Shown: positions 33,190 to 46,174 of the stretch, piece by piece
Numbering within the stretch: the first letter of the stretch is position 1
Layout: the number at the start of each line of letters is the position of its first letter
DNA from: Epiperipatus broadwayi
Lineage: Eukaryota; Onychophora; Udeonychophora; Euonychophora; Peripatidae
DNA length: 64,000 nt
Assembly: GCA_028023455.1 (NCBI GenBank)
Contig: JAQFVV010000021.1
Span: 5,484,853-5,548,852, forward strand
Direction of reading: 5' to 3'
Program-made: the position numbers and the translations under genes
Notes under the pieces: model-generated
Database searches by the model: none
What the model was told of the DNA's origin: nothing
Seen by the model: the letters and a program-made list of their open reading frames with translations, nothing else

Positions 33190-33905
33190 AAACTATGAAG
33201 ATATAAAAAAATGATTAGAAATGATTTATAGCATAGAAGTTAGTATTAATGATTGCTATTTCTATGACACGCCTTAAAATTTATTTTCAAGTCATAGCAA
33301 GTTTAATATTTTTTTAGATAGTTAGCCCATGGCAATATTAGCTAATCATCCAATGAAGGCTGTTAAATGGGTATTTAAATATCTTTACTAGACCCAGATT
33401 AACCTGAGAAAGTCAGAGAGGTATCAAAACATAGATTTTAAAAACAAAACAAAAACATGATTGAAATACCATAGGGAAGGGGAGAATTATACTTGATTTA
33501 CTTTTATGGTAATTAGTTTTTACATGTAAGGCATAATCATCATTAAAATTCATGCAAAAGGCAATCATATAATGATTCAATAAAAATCATATAATAGGAA
33601 TTTCAACAAATGAAAATGTTTCAATAAATAATTGAATAAATATCAACTTCTATGCTTATTTATTCATTTATTTTGTTGGTAAATTAATGTTGCATCTTTT
33701 TCTTTACTTGCTGTATTGACTAAATGCATTGACATTCAATTTTATTTATTCACCTTTTTACAATTATTTCTGAGTTAAAATTACACATTTCATAACCATA
33801 ATTGCTAAGTTAAAAAGTTTTTTTTTTAAATAAAGTTTTTAATATTAGTACACTATACAATTATATTTATAAATGCAATAATGCTCAAGACTAAGTAGAT
33901 TTGTA
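33190..33905. other. No gene seen
   Basis: AT-rich. The block CTGAGAAAGTCAGAGAGGTATC near 33403 faintly recalls a hammerhead region but lacks a GAA core in register. Confidence 0.3.
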
Positions 33906-33907
33906 AG

Positions 33908-34114
33908 TAATCATTAAAAACAAGTCAACACTTAGACAATATCAATAACAATCAACAATTTCAAACTGTTGTCAAGGCAACTTTCTTTTAACAATAAAGG
34001 GAAAGGGGAATCCCTTTATTGTTAAAAGGAAGTTGCCTTGACAACAGTTTGAAATTGTTGATTGTTATTGATATTGTCTAAGTGTTGACTAGTTTTTAAT
34101 GATTAATTATATTT
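33908..34114. repeat. Near-perfect palindrome (family F)
   Basis: Arms of about 90 bp (TAATCATTAAAAACAAGTC... and its complement ...GACTAGTTTTTAATGATTA) surround a short centre (GGGAAAGGGG). The arm block GTTGCCTTGACAACAG also occurs once at 40945 and, diverged, at 59854 and 60727. The arms are almost identical, so the inversion is young or maintained. Confidence 0.85.
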
Positions 34115-34119
34115 ATGTA

Positions 34120-36290
34120 AGTGTTGCTCTGTTACAAAAAGATACATAATATTAACTGCTTAAAAAGATTATCACTTCTGGAATTCTCTGAATAGCTTAG
34201 TGGTATTGACTATGAATGAGGTATGAAGCTTTAGGAGGCAGCAAAATTGGCCTAAATTATAGGAAAAATAGATCTCACATAAAAGACATTCTTTCTTGGC
34301 TGAAACAGATTCCAGGATATTGTTAACTAACTTTTTACATTATAAAATTGTATTATGCTATATATTTTTTTTAAAAATCAATCATTTAAAATAATGTATT
34401 ATTATGCTGATTTTATACTGCACCATTAGCATCAATATGGACATGAGAGTTGACCTTGACTTGAGGTTAAAATACATATTTACTAAAATCTCTTAATGAA
34501 AGAACAGTATGATATTCTTAATAAATATAGAATTATTAGATTAGGATTATATATAAATTTCAGAATTATTAAATCAATTTGAACTTTTGGGTGGATTAAC
34601 AATAGTCATTATTCTGTCTTCTACAGTGTAGTGGCCTCAAGAATAATACTGCCGTTATTGCTATCATCTACCAGGGTAGTTTTTTTTTTTTTTTAAATTA
34701 AAGCTTATTAAGCTTATTTATATTCTGCAATGGATGAAACTCAATTGGAAGATCTTATCATGATTTCAATTTAACTTCATGTTAGTCAGAAATCAGACTC
34801 TATTAGCCTTATTTGTGGTTTTACGAATATGAAAACAAGGAAAGTGTATTAAATAATAGGTTTATATTTTAGCAGTGAATATTGTAGATTAACTTCTGTT
34901 GAGACATGCCAGTATTTTAAAATCTAAAAAATATATATTTACCTTAGTTAATGTTTATGATTTAAGAGATTCTTCACGTAAATTAATAGTAATAATTTTA
35001 TTTCTTTTTCCAATTGTTTCTCTCAGTAAAAAAAAATGTAGTTTACATCATTTTTCATCAACGTATGAATTTTCGTTTGCTAATTGTATTATTTAGAATT
35101 TAAGATCAGACATATTGAAGCGTAACTTAACATCATAGCTTTTAAGATATCATTAAAAATATGTTTTTAGAGGAAAGGGAAGGCTAAATATACTATTGCA
35201 CGGGCGATAAATTTCCTAGCGCTGACAGGTGTGCGTGTGTGTAAATACAGAAAATCCTTGTACCTACTATGTATGTTTATTGTCAAACTAAAACTGGAAT
35301 TTTTTTTATAACCAATATGATGGACATGTATTTTTTTTCTTTTTTAAAATTCGAAATCATTGGTTTAAAAATAAAAGATGTAATAGATTTTGACAAGTCA
35401 GATTTACTTCAATTTAGAAGCTTTGAAAATAATATTTTTTTAATATATACTTTATAAAGAACTGAACGGCAAAACATTCAACAATAATTTAAAGATTGAC
35501 TAAAATATTTATATAACTGCAGTCAATTTGATAGAAATTGAGCCCGTCTCTTCTTCATTTTTTAAAATACATGTTACAAAATTAATATATATATATATAT
35601 TATTTTCGTGAAAGATATTTTAGTCTGATATGATTGCTTTAGATAATAAATATAAAAGCATTGGGGGGTCCTATTTTATATTTGAATTAAAAATTAAACA
35701 CTATTTTAATAATATAGAAGTGTTATTTCATTGGTTGGCGAATTAATTCCGCTTTGAAAGATTCAATCCAGCATGTAAAATTTTCTAGTATCAAATTAAA
35801 GTGTCATCTTTAAATTAATCTTTTTTTTTTTTTTTAAATAAAATTATTTCTGCTTTGATAATTTATATATTTCAATATCGTAATATATAAATAAAAGAAG
35901 AAGCTTTAACAGTCCCCTGTGGCTCAAAGGTCCTTCCCTGCATTCCTCCATGAACATTGAAGGAAAAGACAATACTTACGAGATTAGACTAATGTCGGTG
36001 ATAATAGTTTTTAATTCTTTTTCTTCTTTTTGGCTCTTCAGCTAACAATATCAAATACCTATTTACTAATCAATGATTTTGTAAGTAATCAAATTAGTTA
36101 CTATAAACTATTTGTTGAAAGCTTGCTTGATCCACAGCCAATTGAAAAAATGTTATGTTCCATCCGGATTTGAACCTAGAATATATATATAATAAATAAT
36201 CTAAATGTTAAAAGAAAATATGCCTACATGTTCGAAGCAGAAAGTTTTTAATAGACATGTTTCACCAGTTTTATTTATAGATTTTATGGA
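34120..36290. other. No gene seen
   Basis: AT-rich with T runs near 34680 and 35820. Frames at 34899-35096 and 35269-35457 have chance-like composition. A tRNA-like B-box complement (GGATTTGAACCTAG) sits at about 36167-36180. Confidence 0.35.
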
Positions 36291-36294
36291 GACT

Positions 36295-36722
36295 TCAGAG
36301 TATTAAACTGAGATATGAAGAGGCGTATGTCTGGAATAACAAAACAGGATTGAAAGTGAAATACTAGGGTGGGAGAACAAATATGATTATTGCGTATATC
36401 TGAAATAACAAAACAGGATTGAAAGTGAAATACTAGGGTGGGAAAACAAATAGGGTCATTGATATCATGGAAAGAATTGAGATTGCAATGAAACTGGGCT
36501 GGGCATATTGCTTGAAGAAGTAGATGGATAGTTGACATCTTAAATGTAGATTCTAAGAGAATGTAAAAGATACAGAAAAAAATCATATATGAGATGGATG
36601 GGAAAAACAATGAAGTTTGCTGGTGTAATGTGGAAAAAAGAAAGACTACTGGTAGAAGAAACTGGATTAAACTTGGAGAGACCAAGACCTGCAATGAATT
36701 TATAATTAAAATGATGATGATG
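36295..36722 (+). mobile_element. RTE-like LINE 3' tail with internal duplication
   Basis: AAAACAGGATTGAAAGTGAAA...ACTAGGGTGGGA occurs twice (about 36340 and 36412). It is followed by the RTE tail block AACTGGGCTGGGCATATTGC and onward, ending in ATGATGATGATGA. This copy reaches further 5' than the others. The minus-strand frame at 36284-36694 is its antisense. Confidence 0.7.
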
Positions 36723-36729
36723 AATTATA

Positions 36730-37330
36730 ATTAGAATATTTTTAAAGACAGATTTTAGTACACCACATTGCAAAAGTAAGTAATAAGATAATTAATCATT
36801 ATCTAATGTAAAATAACAAAACTAGATCTTATATATTATACTTGTATATTGGCATGACATAACCATCAAGTATGAGAATAGTTCAAATAACTATCAATGG
36901 GCTAGAAGAGTAGACCCATATTTTCATATAAGCATCTTTGATATAATCTGTTTGTTTTCAAAAAGTGAACACATTATTATTCCAAAGTGCACATTTAAAT
37001 ATAAAATAAATTGCTAACATAATGCCAACTGAAAATTGAAATATGGAAAAATCACTTCTTACTAAAGAATAGATAAACTTCAGTAATGCTATCTGTGAAA
37101 CGAATCAAAATCTGAATAAAATTGCATAGGTAAAAGGATTACCTTATATCTATGCTGTTTTATTTAGGCTTTGCATTTGTTGAACAGTGAAATCATCTAT
37201 TTATTAGGATGTAATGATATATATATATCAGGGAGAAAGCATTCATGTATTGAATGGGATGAATGCTTCCGTAGAAAAAATCACTAAAACTTTCAAAAGC
37301 TTTAATTAAAATTCAATTTAAAAAAATTCA
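36730..37330. other. No gene seen
   Basis: AT-rich; a TA repeat lies near 37221. Confidence 0.35.
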
Positions 37331-37331
37331 C

Positions 37332-37760
37332 TTTCAATTTTTTTTACCAATAGTTGAATTGTTTTAATATATCAACAAATGAATTTGACTAACACATTCT
37401 TGGTTGATTATAAGAAATTCAAACAATGCTAAGATCTAATTTACAATTAAAACTTTTAAGAATGTTAAATGGATTTGGAAGATAAAAATATATTGATAAT
37501 GTATTATCTATATTTAAACTAATCACAATCTGATTACAATCAGCAATTCAAATTCATTATTTTTTGTATGGAATTACTATTGACTTTCAATTTTTTTTAC
37601 CAACAATTGAATTGTTTTTATATATGCAAAGAATGAATTTAACTAATGCAATATCGGTTGATTATAAGATGTTCAAACAATGTCAAGATCTAATTTACAG
37701 TTAAAACATTTAAGAATGTTAAAAGGATTTGGAAGATAAAAATATATTGATAATATATTC
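37332..37760. repeat. Diverged direct duplication, period 253 bp
   Basis: TTTCAATTTTTTTTACCAA through GGATTTGGAAGATAAAAATA occurs at 37332-37495 and 37585-37748 with scattered differences. Function unknown. Confidence 0.75.
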
Positions 37761-37764
37761 TGTG

Positions 37765-38547
37765 ATTTACAGATAAAAGTTACACATTTTTCTAGATGTG
37801 TGTAATATATATATATATATTATAAGGTGCTATTACATAAAAATTGTTGTGGCAAGTTAAATAAAAATGTAAAAAAAAAAAAGAGAAGTGTGCTTCCATT
37901 CCTAAAAAGTCAAGCTTCATCACTGATATACATATATATAATGTTTACATCAGTAATATGACATTAAACATGTCATGCAATACAGAAGCAGTTATATGTT
38001 ATTTAACATGCATGATTAAATAGATAGTAATTATTAGCTGCAAATAGTTTATAGGTTGTAAATTAAGTTATAATGATTTTGATTTTCATGACGTGTATTT
38101 AATGTTGCATGAATATAATACACATAACCAATTGTGTATTTAATATGTTCATGCTTTGAAAAATAATATATGTATTGAAGATATTCACACAGAAAACCAA
38201 GTGTTTTTCTTAGTGTGGTTGATTAGGGGTTTAAACTTCAAGCACACATGATGAAGTTATGACTAGGTGAAATGCATGGGTAGTATAAGAGAATTGGTTT
38301 GCTATTTTATATTGGGTAGTGGATAATGATTTCAAACTTTATATTTGCATTAAAGTGTGTTAAAGTCTATTTCACTCGTGTATTGATTTATTTAATTATC
38401 ATAAATGACTTCTCAATAACAATGGAAGTTAACATTGCCTAATAAAGAAAGTAAATGTAACTCTCACTTTTTATTTGACAGTGTAATGCAGCTTTCCTTT
38501 ATTCATGGGGGGGGAGGTATTTATACTCAAAAAAAGTACCAACATAT
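37765..38547. other. No gene seen
   Basis: AT-rich with a TA repeat near 37808, an A-run near 37873 and a G8 tract near 38508. Confidence 0.35.
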
Positions 38548-38635
38548 TTATTAAAAAATTTTATCATTGAGTTTATATATTTTTAACATTCTTATTAAAA
38601 AATTTTATCATTGAGTTTATATATTTTTAACATTC
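38548..38635 (+). repeat. Two tandem copies of a 44-bp unit
   Basis: TTATTAAAAAATTTTATCAT and the following bases repeat exactly at 38548 and 38592. Confidence 0.9.
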
Positions 38636-38784
38636 TTATTACGTCATCTGTAAGTTCTCTGTACCACTCATTCATTTTAAATTACTAAAAATTTCTGATA
38701 TATTATTTTAAATTGTTATGTTTTAATTTAAAAGTGTCAAAATTACTGCATTCATAATTTTGACATGATCAGCTCTAGATAAGT

Positions 38785-38822
38785 TTTTTCACCTATTAAT
38801 TTTAAAATTAATAGGTGAAAAA
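38785..38822. repeat. Perfect 38-bp palindrome
   Basis: TTTTTCACCTATTAATTTT is followed directly by its exact complement, with no loop. Confidence 0.85.
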
Positions 38823-38953
38823 CTGAGTGAAATAAACATTTTGATAAACCTTATATTGTGACTGCCGAATTACTATAAGTTAAATCTCATTTCTCATCTT
38901 GCACTGAGTCATGTTATTGTTTGAGATCTAACAATTTTTCTTTCAAAAGTTAA

Positions 38954-38990
38954 CCTTGATAATGGTGGTTGTAGTCCATCGAAATATCGG
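38954..38990 (+). ncRNA. PLE-type hammerhead remnant
   Basis: CTTGATA, stem ATGG...CCAT, CGAA, ATAT, C, GG. The ...CGAAATATC word matches the motif at the 3' end of the Penelope-like element (63190). Core positions are mutated. It is probably a fragment of a PLE end. Confidence 0.35.
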
Positions 38991-38994
38991 ATTG

Positions 38995-40925
38995 TATTGC
39001 AAAATAATACATGATTTATTCCCCTATTCCCCAAAACAATAATTTATCTACATCATACAGCTGTGAAAACATTAAATATAATATATATAAATTCATAATA
39101 TTAAAAACTGTCTGTAGTTGTTGTTTTTTAAATATAATTATTTTATTTCAATGCTATTTTTATTATTTCTACAATTTTTTAAATAATAAATATACTAAAA
39201 TACTTTTTTTCATTATAAATAAAATTTAACTTGTTTCATGGCTTTGGCACCATATTGAATTTTTAAAAAATTGACTTGAGACACAATTTTCACAGTAATC
39301 TCAAATTTAACAGTGTTAAAGCAAAAAGCTTTACAACGATAGAAACTAGAAAAACTATGAAAAACAATAAGGCTAAGACAAATAGTGATATCATTAAAAA
39401 AGTAAGGGAAAAAAAGAAATTTCAACATCCAAAATAATTATTACTTTATTATTTGTTCATAATTTCTAATTATCATTAATTAAGTTTAAATTACATCTTC
39501 ATTGGTAATTCTTTTGTATTCCTCGTAAAATTATCATTCAAACTATATATAATACTTCTTACCTGAGATAATACATAACTTTAGAATCTGAAAAAATAAT
39601 GACATAAGAATTCTTCATTTTTATTTTGTATCTCAAAAGTTAATAAATCTCGAGGCATCTATAAGAAAAAGATATAAAATAAATCATTTCCAGAAGGTAG
39701 ATATGCATTTGTCATCATAACAATTGCCTTCTTGTCTATCCAAAACCAGAAATGAAGGCTACTGTCTGTGTCAATGATAAAAATGAGTTTCATTTCTTTA
39801 TTTTATATTTTTTGGGTATTCTTTATGCACACCAGTGATGCTATCTTGTTATATCTATTGTCACATAGAGATATAATTTATTTGCATACAGCTCATTTGC
39901 TAGCTATAAACTTGAAAATAATGTGATGTAAGATGTGACAAAACTACTAATTCCAAAGCATGACTACCAAGGCATAGACAAGAATCAGGATTTGATTCTT
40001 TGCCTGCATACAATTCCATGTGGCATAAATAATCATTGTGGCTAACACCACATACCCCTTAAAACCTCTTTATTGGTTTTAAGAGTTTATATTTTTATAT
40101 AGTACTATGCTCAGTAAATTTTGTGATGGCTTAATTAACTGCAACCTTTCTGTACATCTGATAATCAGTCTTAAAATTTACATTGCACCACTTTATAATA
40201 TTTATACATAAAAATCATTACATGTTATACAAACACAGATCTGCAAGTGCAAACACAAACACACTAATACAAATATAAATACACTAATAAATTATTAAAT
40301 CTTTTGAAAATCATTATATCTATAAAATAAGTCTGCCTCAAGCTTGGATCAGAGCCCAAAATTACATTGTACATATTTGAATACAAATATATAATTTATA
40401 TACTACACAGACATACCAATACAAACACATTAATAAATTATACTATTTATCAAATAATTAAAAAAATTAAAATAATAGTATTCAAATAATTAAAAAGTTA
40501 ATATTGAATACTTATGACCGACATTCCATGATTACGTTTTCATCAGGATGAAGGCCTTGAAATTAGAATCATCGGAGTATTTTTAATCCATTTCAGTATT
40601 GAGTCTGGCTGATAAGAAAATTCTACCATTGTCCTTATTATGCAATCTGATAAACTGAGCAAAAACTAAACAAAAAAAATGAACATATTAATAAAAATAT
40701 TAATAAAAAATTCAAATTTTATTTGATTTTAACATGAGATATGCCATTTTAAAAAGGAAATAAAACTGCAACAACTTCTGAGATTTTTGTAAATATCATG
40801 CATATAGTTTTCCCATAATTTTAAAAAGAAAACAAAATTTTAACAAATCAGATGCTGCTAGTGGCTATCATCTATCAGCAGTCAAGGTGTTAAATTGAGC
40901 ACACATATAAAAAATTAATTCCACT
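38995..40925. other. No gene seen
   Basis: AT-rich. A hydrophobic frame at 39011-39229 and the frame at 39213-39428 lack motifs. Near 39990 a tRNA-like block (AGGATTTGATTC) may be an old SINE. Confidence 0.3.
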
Positions 40926-40929
40926 TTTA

Positions 40930-41015
40930 GTGTTAAAAAGAAGTTGCCTTGACAACAGTTTGAAATTGTTGATTATTATTGATATTGGGGTTGTCTAAGT
41001 GTTGACTGGTATTTA
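40930..41015 (+). repeat. Single family-F arm
   Basis: AAGTTGCCTTGACAACAG followed by TTTGAAATTGTTGATTATTA and TTGTCTAAGTGTTGACT matches the right arm of the palindrome at 34013-34100 without its inverted partner. Confidence 0.7.
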
Positions 41016-41169
41016 ATGAAAACAATTAATTATACAAACAGGAAGTCAAGAATATTTTTACAAATGATCAAAAATTACAAAAAAACAAAGATGATAAATT
41101 AAAAAGTCAAATTAATAAGAAGAAACATAGTTGTCTTGCTTCAAATGTTGAATAAAATGTTTAATCTTT

Positions 41170-44100
41170 TATGCTGTCGTGCGCTTTTGACAATAATCTG
41201 ACTGATACTGATAGGGTTCTGGATGCATCTGAGATTCCTACACAGGAAGAGTTTAACAGGATTAGTACAGATACAATAATTGATCCTTAGGAGAAAGTTA
41301 ATGCTGGAAAAAATTTCTTTCTATATTTTTTTTTTTTACATGATACATTGTTGTTTTTCTTATTTGTTGATGTTTATTTATGTATTTTAAATTGGCTGGT
41401 GTTAATGTTCATGGACTGAACTCTGCAAAGAGAATTGATGCTATTGGTCATTGGTTACGAATTTGCTCTCCAAATATGATATGCTTTGCGGAAACGAAGC
41501 TTCATTTCAAATCAGACCCTGTATTATTAGAAAAGTTAAACAAGTTTGGATCATTCCACTTTTCAACTGCAAATCATCCCTCTGGGGGTGTTGCTATGTT
41601 AATTCCTCATGGTTCTACAATTACTAGTTTTAAGATTTGTCTTTTGAATAATTATATGATTTTTATTACCATCAACTTAAATTCTTATAATTTTAATGTT
41701 ATCTTTCTATACCTTAAAAATGAGGTTTCACTGTTTTACAATGTTATTCAACTAATAAATATTGCTTTAAATTCAAATCCTTTTCCTACATTCCTGCTTG
41801 GAGATTTTAATATTGGTTATAATGAATTTAATCGCAAATATCTACATTTATTAAATATGCATTTGATGTGTGCAACAGGGATTCTTTCCTCCTGATTGAT
41901 GCATGTTCCTTTTATACTAAACAGCACTCCTCCTTAATTAATCTATTTTACTCGCCAGATCTGCATTTTTACATTGATCCATATTTATCTCTGGTTGCCT
42001 TTTCTGATCATCATGCTCTTATAGTATCTTTGAACATTGACCTTCCTTCTCAACACTCTCTATAAGCAAAGACTACAATTAGATTATTGCTGAAATCTGC
42101 TGCTCCGGAAGCAATTGTTTCTGAAGCATATATTTTGTTTCGTAAAATTAATATTCTTTCTATTGGACCAACAGAGGTTTGGTTTGCATTCATAAACATT
42201 TTATCTACATTAATACAGTTTTATACAAAGAGAAATAGAGGACCAAGAAAGCCTGAAAAAATTACCACCGAATCAATCAGCAGTACATAAGGTTATCTCT
42301 TTAAAACAACTTTTTTTCAATACACAACAAATTCTTTATGAGTATCTGGCTATTAAAAAAATCAAAATTATACCTTAAGAAACCTCATACTTTTTCAAGA
42401 GGATATATAAGGTGAGCTCTTGGCACAAGATGAAAGCCAAGATTCCAATGGCTATTAAAATAGGGGATGACATATTTTCAGGGATTCCTATGTTGATTAA
42501 AATTTTATTTCACTATCAAACAAAATTAGTTGATTCTAACTTTCTACTTCAACAGGAGTTAAATAATGAGCCATGTGAGCTTGAACATGGAATACTTGAG
42601 GTAGATGTCCGTTCTAAACTTACATCAATACCTGATAGTACTCATCCTGGTCTACATGGTATTCCAAAATTTATACTAAAGCATCTTGAAGCCTTTTCTG
42701 TACCAATTATCTGTAATATGATTAATTATCTTGCTGCAGGCTCATGGTTAATTGATGATCTATATCCTATTGCCATGGTACCATTTCTCAAGAAGGAAAT
42801 TATACCTTTCCCTCTTGGAAATCTGCGGCCTATTTCAATGACTCCTCTGTTAATAAAGATTATTGAATCTATAATTAAGAATAAAATCCAGGATCAGATT
42901 CTGTTACAAATATCTAGCTGTCAATTTGCAAAAAAAGGGGCTTCGACATTAGAAGCGATTAGCCTTTTCAAATTAATTGTTGAACATATCAGAAGGAATA
43001 GAAAATCAAAACCCATTGTTGTCCAGCTGGATATTGCAGCTGTATTTGATTCTGTCAGGATTCCACACTTGGTTCAGTTGCTTGCTGACATGGATATTAA
43101 TCCTGGGATAATTAACATAATTTCTAATCTACTTTCTAATAGGAAAATTGTTATATCTTTAAATGGTAAATTGATGGAATCTTTCATTCCTACTAAATCT
43201 ATACCTCAGGCTCTTTTTTAAGTGCACTTTTATTTATTTCATCTTCTTGAAATCTATAGAGAAAAATATTCCTGGAATCTTCATTCCTTACATTAATAAA
43301 GAAATTCATCTAATTGCATACATGGATGATATAGCCATATTCCTGCCTTCTCATAAGTACATTCCAGATCTCATGAAGCTTATGTCCTCTTTCTCAGAAG
43401 ATTCAGGGCTTAGTTCCAACCTTGAAAAATCAGCAGCATGGAGACTATTCTCTGGAAAAACATTCCCTCACCCTTCACAGCTAAACCTCAGAAATTTCTT
43501 GGATTTGCTTTTAATCTCTCTCAGCTTGCAATGAGGAGAGAGATCCAAAATTCAATCATATTAGTAACTAACAGAATAGTTGGTTCTCTACAGAAAGTAT
43601 ATATGTCTCTTTATTCCACGACAGCTCTTTTGAACATGTTGTTATTTCCAAGGATTACTTATTTCATGTCTTTTATTAAATTTACAACTAAATTCATTCA
43701 TTCAATTTGTTCTAAGCTACTATGGGGGGGGGACTGTAGCAATTAGCCTCAAAAAGATGCACACACCTACAAGACTAAACAGTCTTGGGCTGCATTCACT
43801 GAAAGTGTTTAGACTCCAGCGGGCCTTCAACTTATTTTTGAGACTGAATCATTTTATCCCTCAAGAATTTTATTTAGCTGATGTTGATCCTACTGATACC
43901 CCACCTCCAAGAATGAATTGCTGGTTGGCTGAGTTATTATTTGAAATTTAAAAAATGAACCTAATTCCTAATTCATCTAAATCACAAAAAGTTCAATACT
44001 GGGAGGCTTATTATCTCATTAATGAAGCAATAGTGCCTATTAATTCAAGTCTTAACTTGACAACATTTAATCTGCTGAAAAAGTTCAGATGGTGGGGTCT

Positions 44101-44641
44101 AGAGCCAAAATATTTTGATTTCCTGATAATTTAAATGCACTGCCCACTTGTAGTTTTTTAACAAGAAGTCATGGATTTACTTCAATTGATGGTCTATGTG
44201 GTTTATGTCACAGAGATGAAGACACGATTGAGCACATTTTTGGTGAATGCAGTTATTTGCAAGTTTGTAGATATTTTATTAGCTTTATTTATAAACATAA
44301 AGGCTCTTTGATACATGTATTGACACAAACCATTAAAGCAGGAGTTTTTGCTGATATTAGAAGAGTCACTTTTTTAATATATAGTTTATGGCTAACTCAA
44401 TGTGATATTATCTTTAATTCTAATTGTACAGATCCTTTGAAGATAATAATTAGAAAAATCAGAATGATAAAAGCAAGAGACAATAGAATATCATCACAAG
44501 ATTTATTTAATAACACATGGGATCTTATTGACATTTGAAGATCAATTTCTACCTATAGAACTTTAATTCGCATATTGTTTTTTTTATACAATATTACGTA
44601 TTTATTTATTTTGGTTTAATAAAGTTTGTTTTTGATAAAAA
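41170..44641 (+). mobile_element. 5'-truncated two-ORF LINE with 16-bp TSD
   Basis: A 3.47-kb insert flanked by AAAATGTTTAATCTTT at 41154-41169 and 44642-44657 (at least 12 bp are independent of the A-run). The first about 120 bases read as the end of an upstream ORF (…EIPTQEEFNRISTDTIIDP, stop at 41288), so the copy keeps the last residues of ORF1. ORF2 follows with endonuclease, reverse transcriptase and zinc knuckle. It ends in AATAAAGTTTG...GATAAAAAAA. Tx1/L1-like in layout; clade uncertain. Confidence 0.88.
41380..44538 (+). pseudogene. LINE ORF2: APE endonuclease and reverse transcriptase, frameshifted
   Basis: In pieces: an AP-type endonuclease at 41380-42065 (GVNVHGLNSAKR, FAETKLH, LLGDFNIGYNEF, then SDHHALIVSL, with one frame change near 41870-41895). 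Then a linker at 42087-42290. The reverse transcriptase lies at 42412-43534: LRPISMTPLLIKIIESI, motif A QLDIAAVFDSV, a frame break inside the PQG motif near 43208, then motif C YMDD (about 43320). The thumb region and C-terminus at 43438-44538 end in CGLCHRDEDTIEHIFGEC. The protein would perform target-primed reverse transcription. At least five frame breaks or stops make this copy inactive. Confidence 0.88.
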
Positions 44642-44754
44642 AAAATGTTTAATCTTTGTTAAGATTTTAATTATTTAAAGTCATCTTTTTCTTCCTTTTT
44701 CAGAAATATATTTATATATACCTAATATTGATTTTTCTCTTTATTTGTATTTGT

Positions 44755-44940
44755 AATTCGAATTTGCATATATTTGTTTATTTTGCATAATGAAATAATT
44801 TTTTCTACTTTATGACCTATATCTGAGTGCATTGGTGAGCTTCACTAAAAGTGCACTCAGCTTTAGATCATAAAATAGAAAGAAACCACTTCGTTAAGCA
44901 AAATAAACAAATATATGCAAATATGAATTATATATACATA
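44755..44940. repeat. Foldback repeat (family I, short)
   Basis: GAATTTGCATATATTTGTTTATTTTGC and its complement near 44895-44930 form arms around a centre near 44850. Blocks match the larger foldback at 7055-7430, including the CACTTT/GCACTCAG region. Confidence 0.65.
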
Positions 44941-45432
44941 ATTGAAAGCATTGTTTTATAAAAAATCACCATGGTAATTAGGAACTAAAAAAAAAAGATT
45001 ACCAAGCACAAAGAAATTAAAATGATTATATTTAGATTATGAAACAAATCAAACCATGAGTCCCAAATGTTTATATATATATTAGCTACTTATATTGTTT
45101 ATTTGGACCTTGCAAGATTATCTTAATTTCTTTCTTTCTGAAAGACATAAATATATTGTTAATCTTAATGAAAGCTATCAATATTGTATCTCTTTATGCA
45201 TCTTAGAGATATTTTCATTAAAATTATGCTAAAGTTTATCATGAAAGAATTGTTTAAGAATTCTTGTTACTTTTTACATAATAACTTCAAATATATATAT
45301 ATCTCAAATCTATCTAGTTTAAAAGCATCATAATTGATTTAATAAACTTGTTACTGTATTTTCAGACAATTAGAAAGAATACTTGATTTTTTCCACCAGT
45401 ATTTACTTGTTGCCAATAAGGAATCTATATCA

Positions 45433-45828
45433 CATGATCACTATTTCTTATGCTTGCTTGTAACTTTTATTAAAACAGGTAAAACTCACTGTACGTATTG
45501 CCACTCACTGCAAGCTAGAGTAATCAAATGGATGCCAGAAGGATTGCGCATAAAATCTCCATCTAGTGCCTACTCATCCAATATCTTCAGACTAGTTTCT
45601 GGCTTGTGGCCTTCATCAGTGATGAGCCTTGGATCTAAAAGCACTGCACCTAGATCTTAGGATCTAGTGCAACCCTCCAGCACCACCTTTTATCTCTACA
45701 TACCTATAAAACTATGAGTCTTAAATTGAAAACACAAATCCAAGCTCTTTATGCACAAGCCCCTGGCATCCATTGATTACTCTAGCTTGCAGTGAGTGGC
45801 AATATGTATAGTGAGTTTTGCCTGTTTT
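45433..45828 (-). mobile_element. Family-A hammerhead element with 18-bp TSD
   Basis: A 396-bp insert flanked by AATAAGGAATCTATATCA (45415-45432 and 45829-45846), the longest and an exact duplication among the hammerhead elements. It begins CATGATCAC, has terminal inverted blocks (AAAACAGGTAAAACTCACT and complement) and one minus-strand ribozyme. There is no ORF; the frame at 45454-45660 is the recurrent antisense frame of this family. Confidence 0.87.
45584..45625 (-). ncRNA. Hammerhead ribozyme A9
   Basis: Minus strand: TCATCA, CTGATGA, AGGC-CACAA-GCCA, GAA, ACTAGT, C, TGAAGA. Stem I differs from A4 on both strands; one position changed from U-G to U-A and one is now mismatched. Confidence 0.82.
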
Positions 45829-46174
45829 AATAAGGAATCTATATCATATTTATTTCAACATCACTGACAGAACATCACCCAGATTCATATCCAAGCTATA
45901 TTCTTGATGTAGTTACATCACTATAATAAAGTATCCTATTTTTTAACTTGTTAGATGCTGTAGCAGAACCTGGAATTTGCTCTGTATCTCAACAGTCAGG
46001 TCTGCTTATCTGTTTAAAAAATCAAATTTCATCCACATCTTAAAACAAGTTGCATGGACATAAGCTATATAAGTGGTTTATTCAATTACATAAAACAGCT
46101 GATGGATTCCTGATCATTGATCACTGATGTAACAAAGTCATAAATAATAACCCTCTTTCATTTTATTATTGATA

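Noticed and set aside
33400-33430. CTGAGAAAGTCAGAGAGGTATC as a hammerhead
   Set aside because: No GAA-stem III-C segment in the right place and no stem I complement.
36284-36694. 136-residue minus-strand frame
   Set aside because: It is the antisense of the RTE-like tail and its internal duplication, with low-complexity composition. The frames at 24153-24420 and 48914-49228 fail for the same reason.
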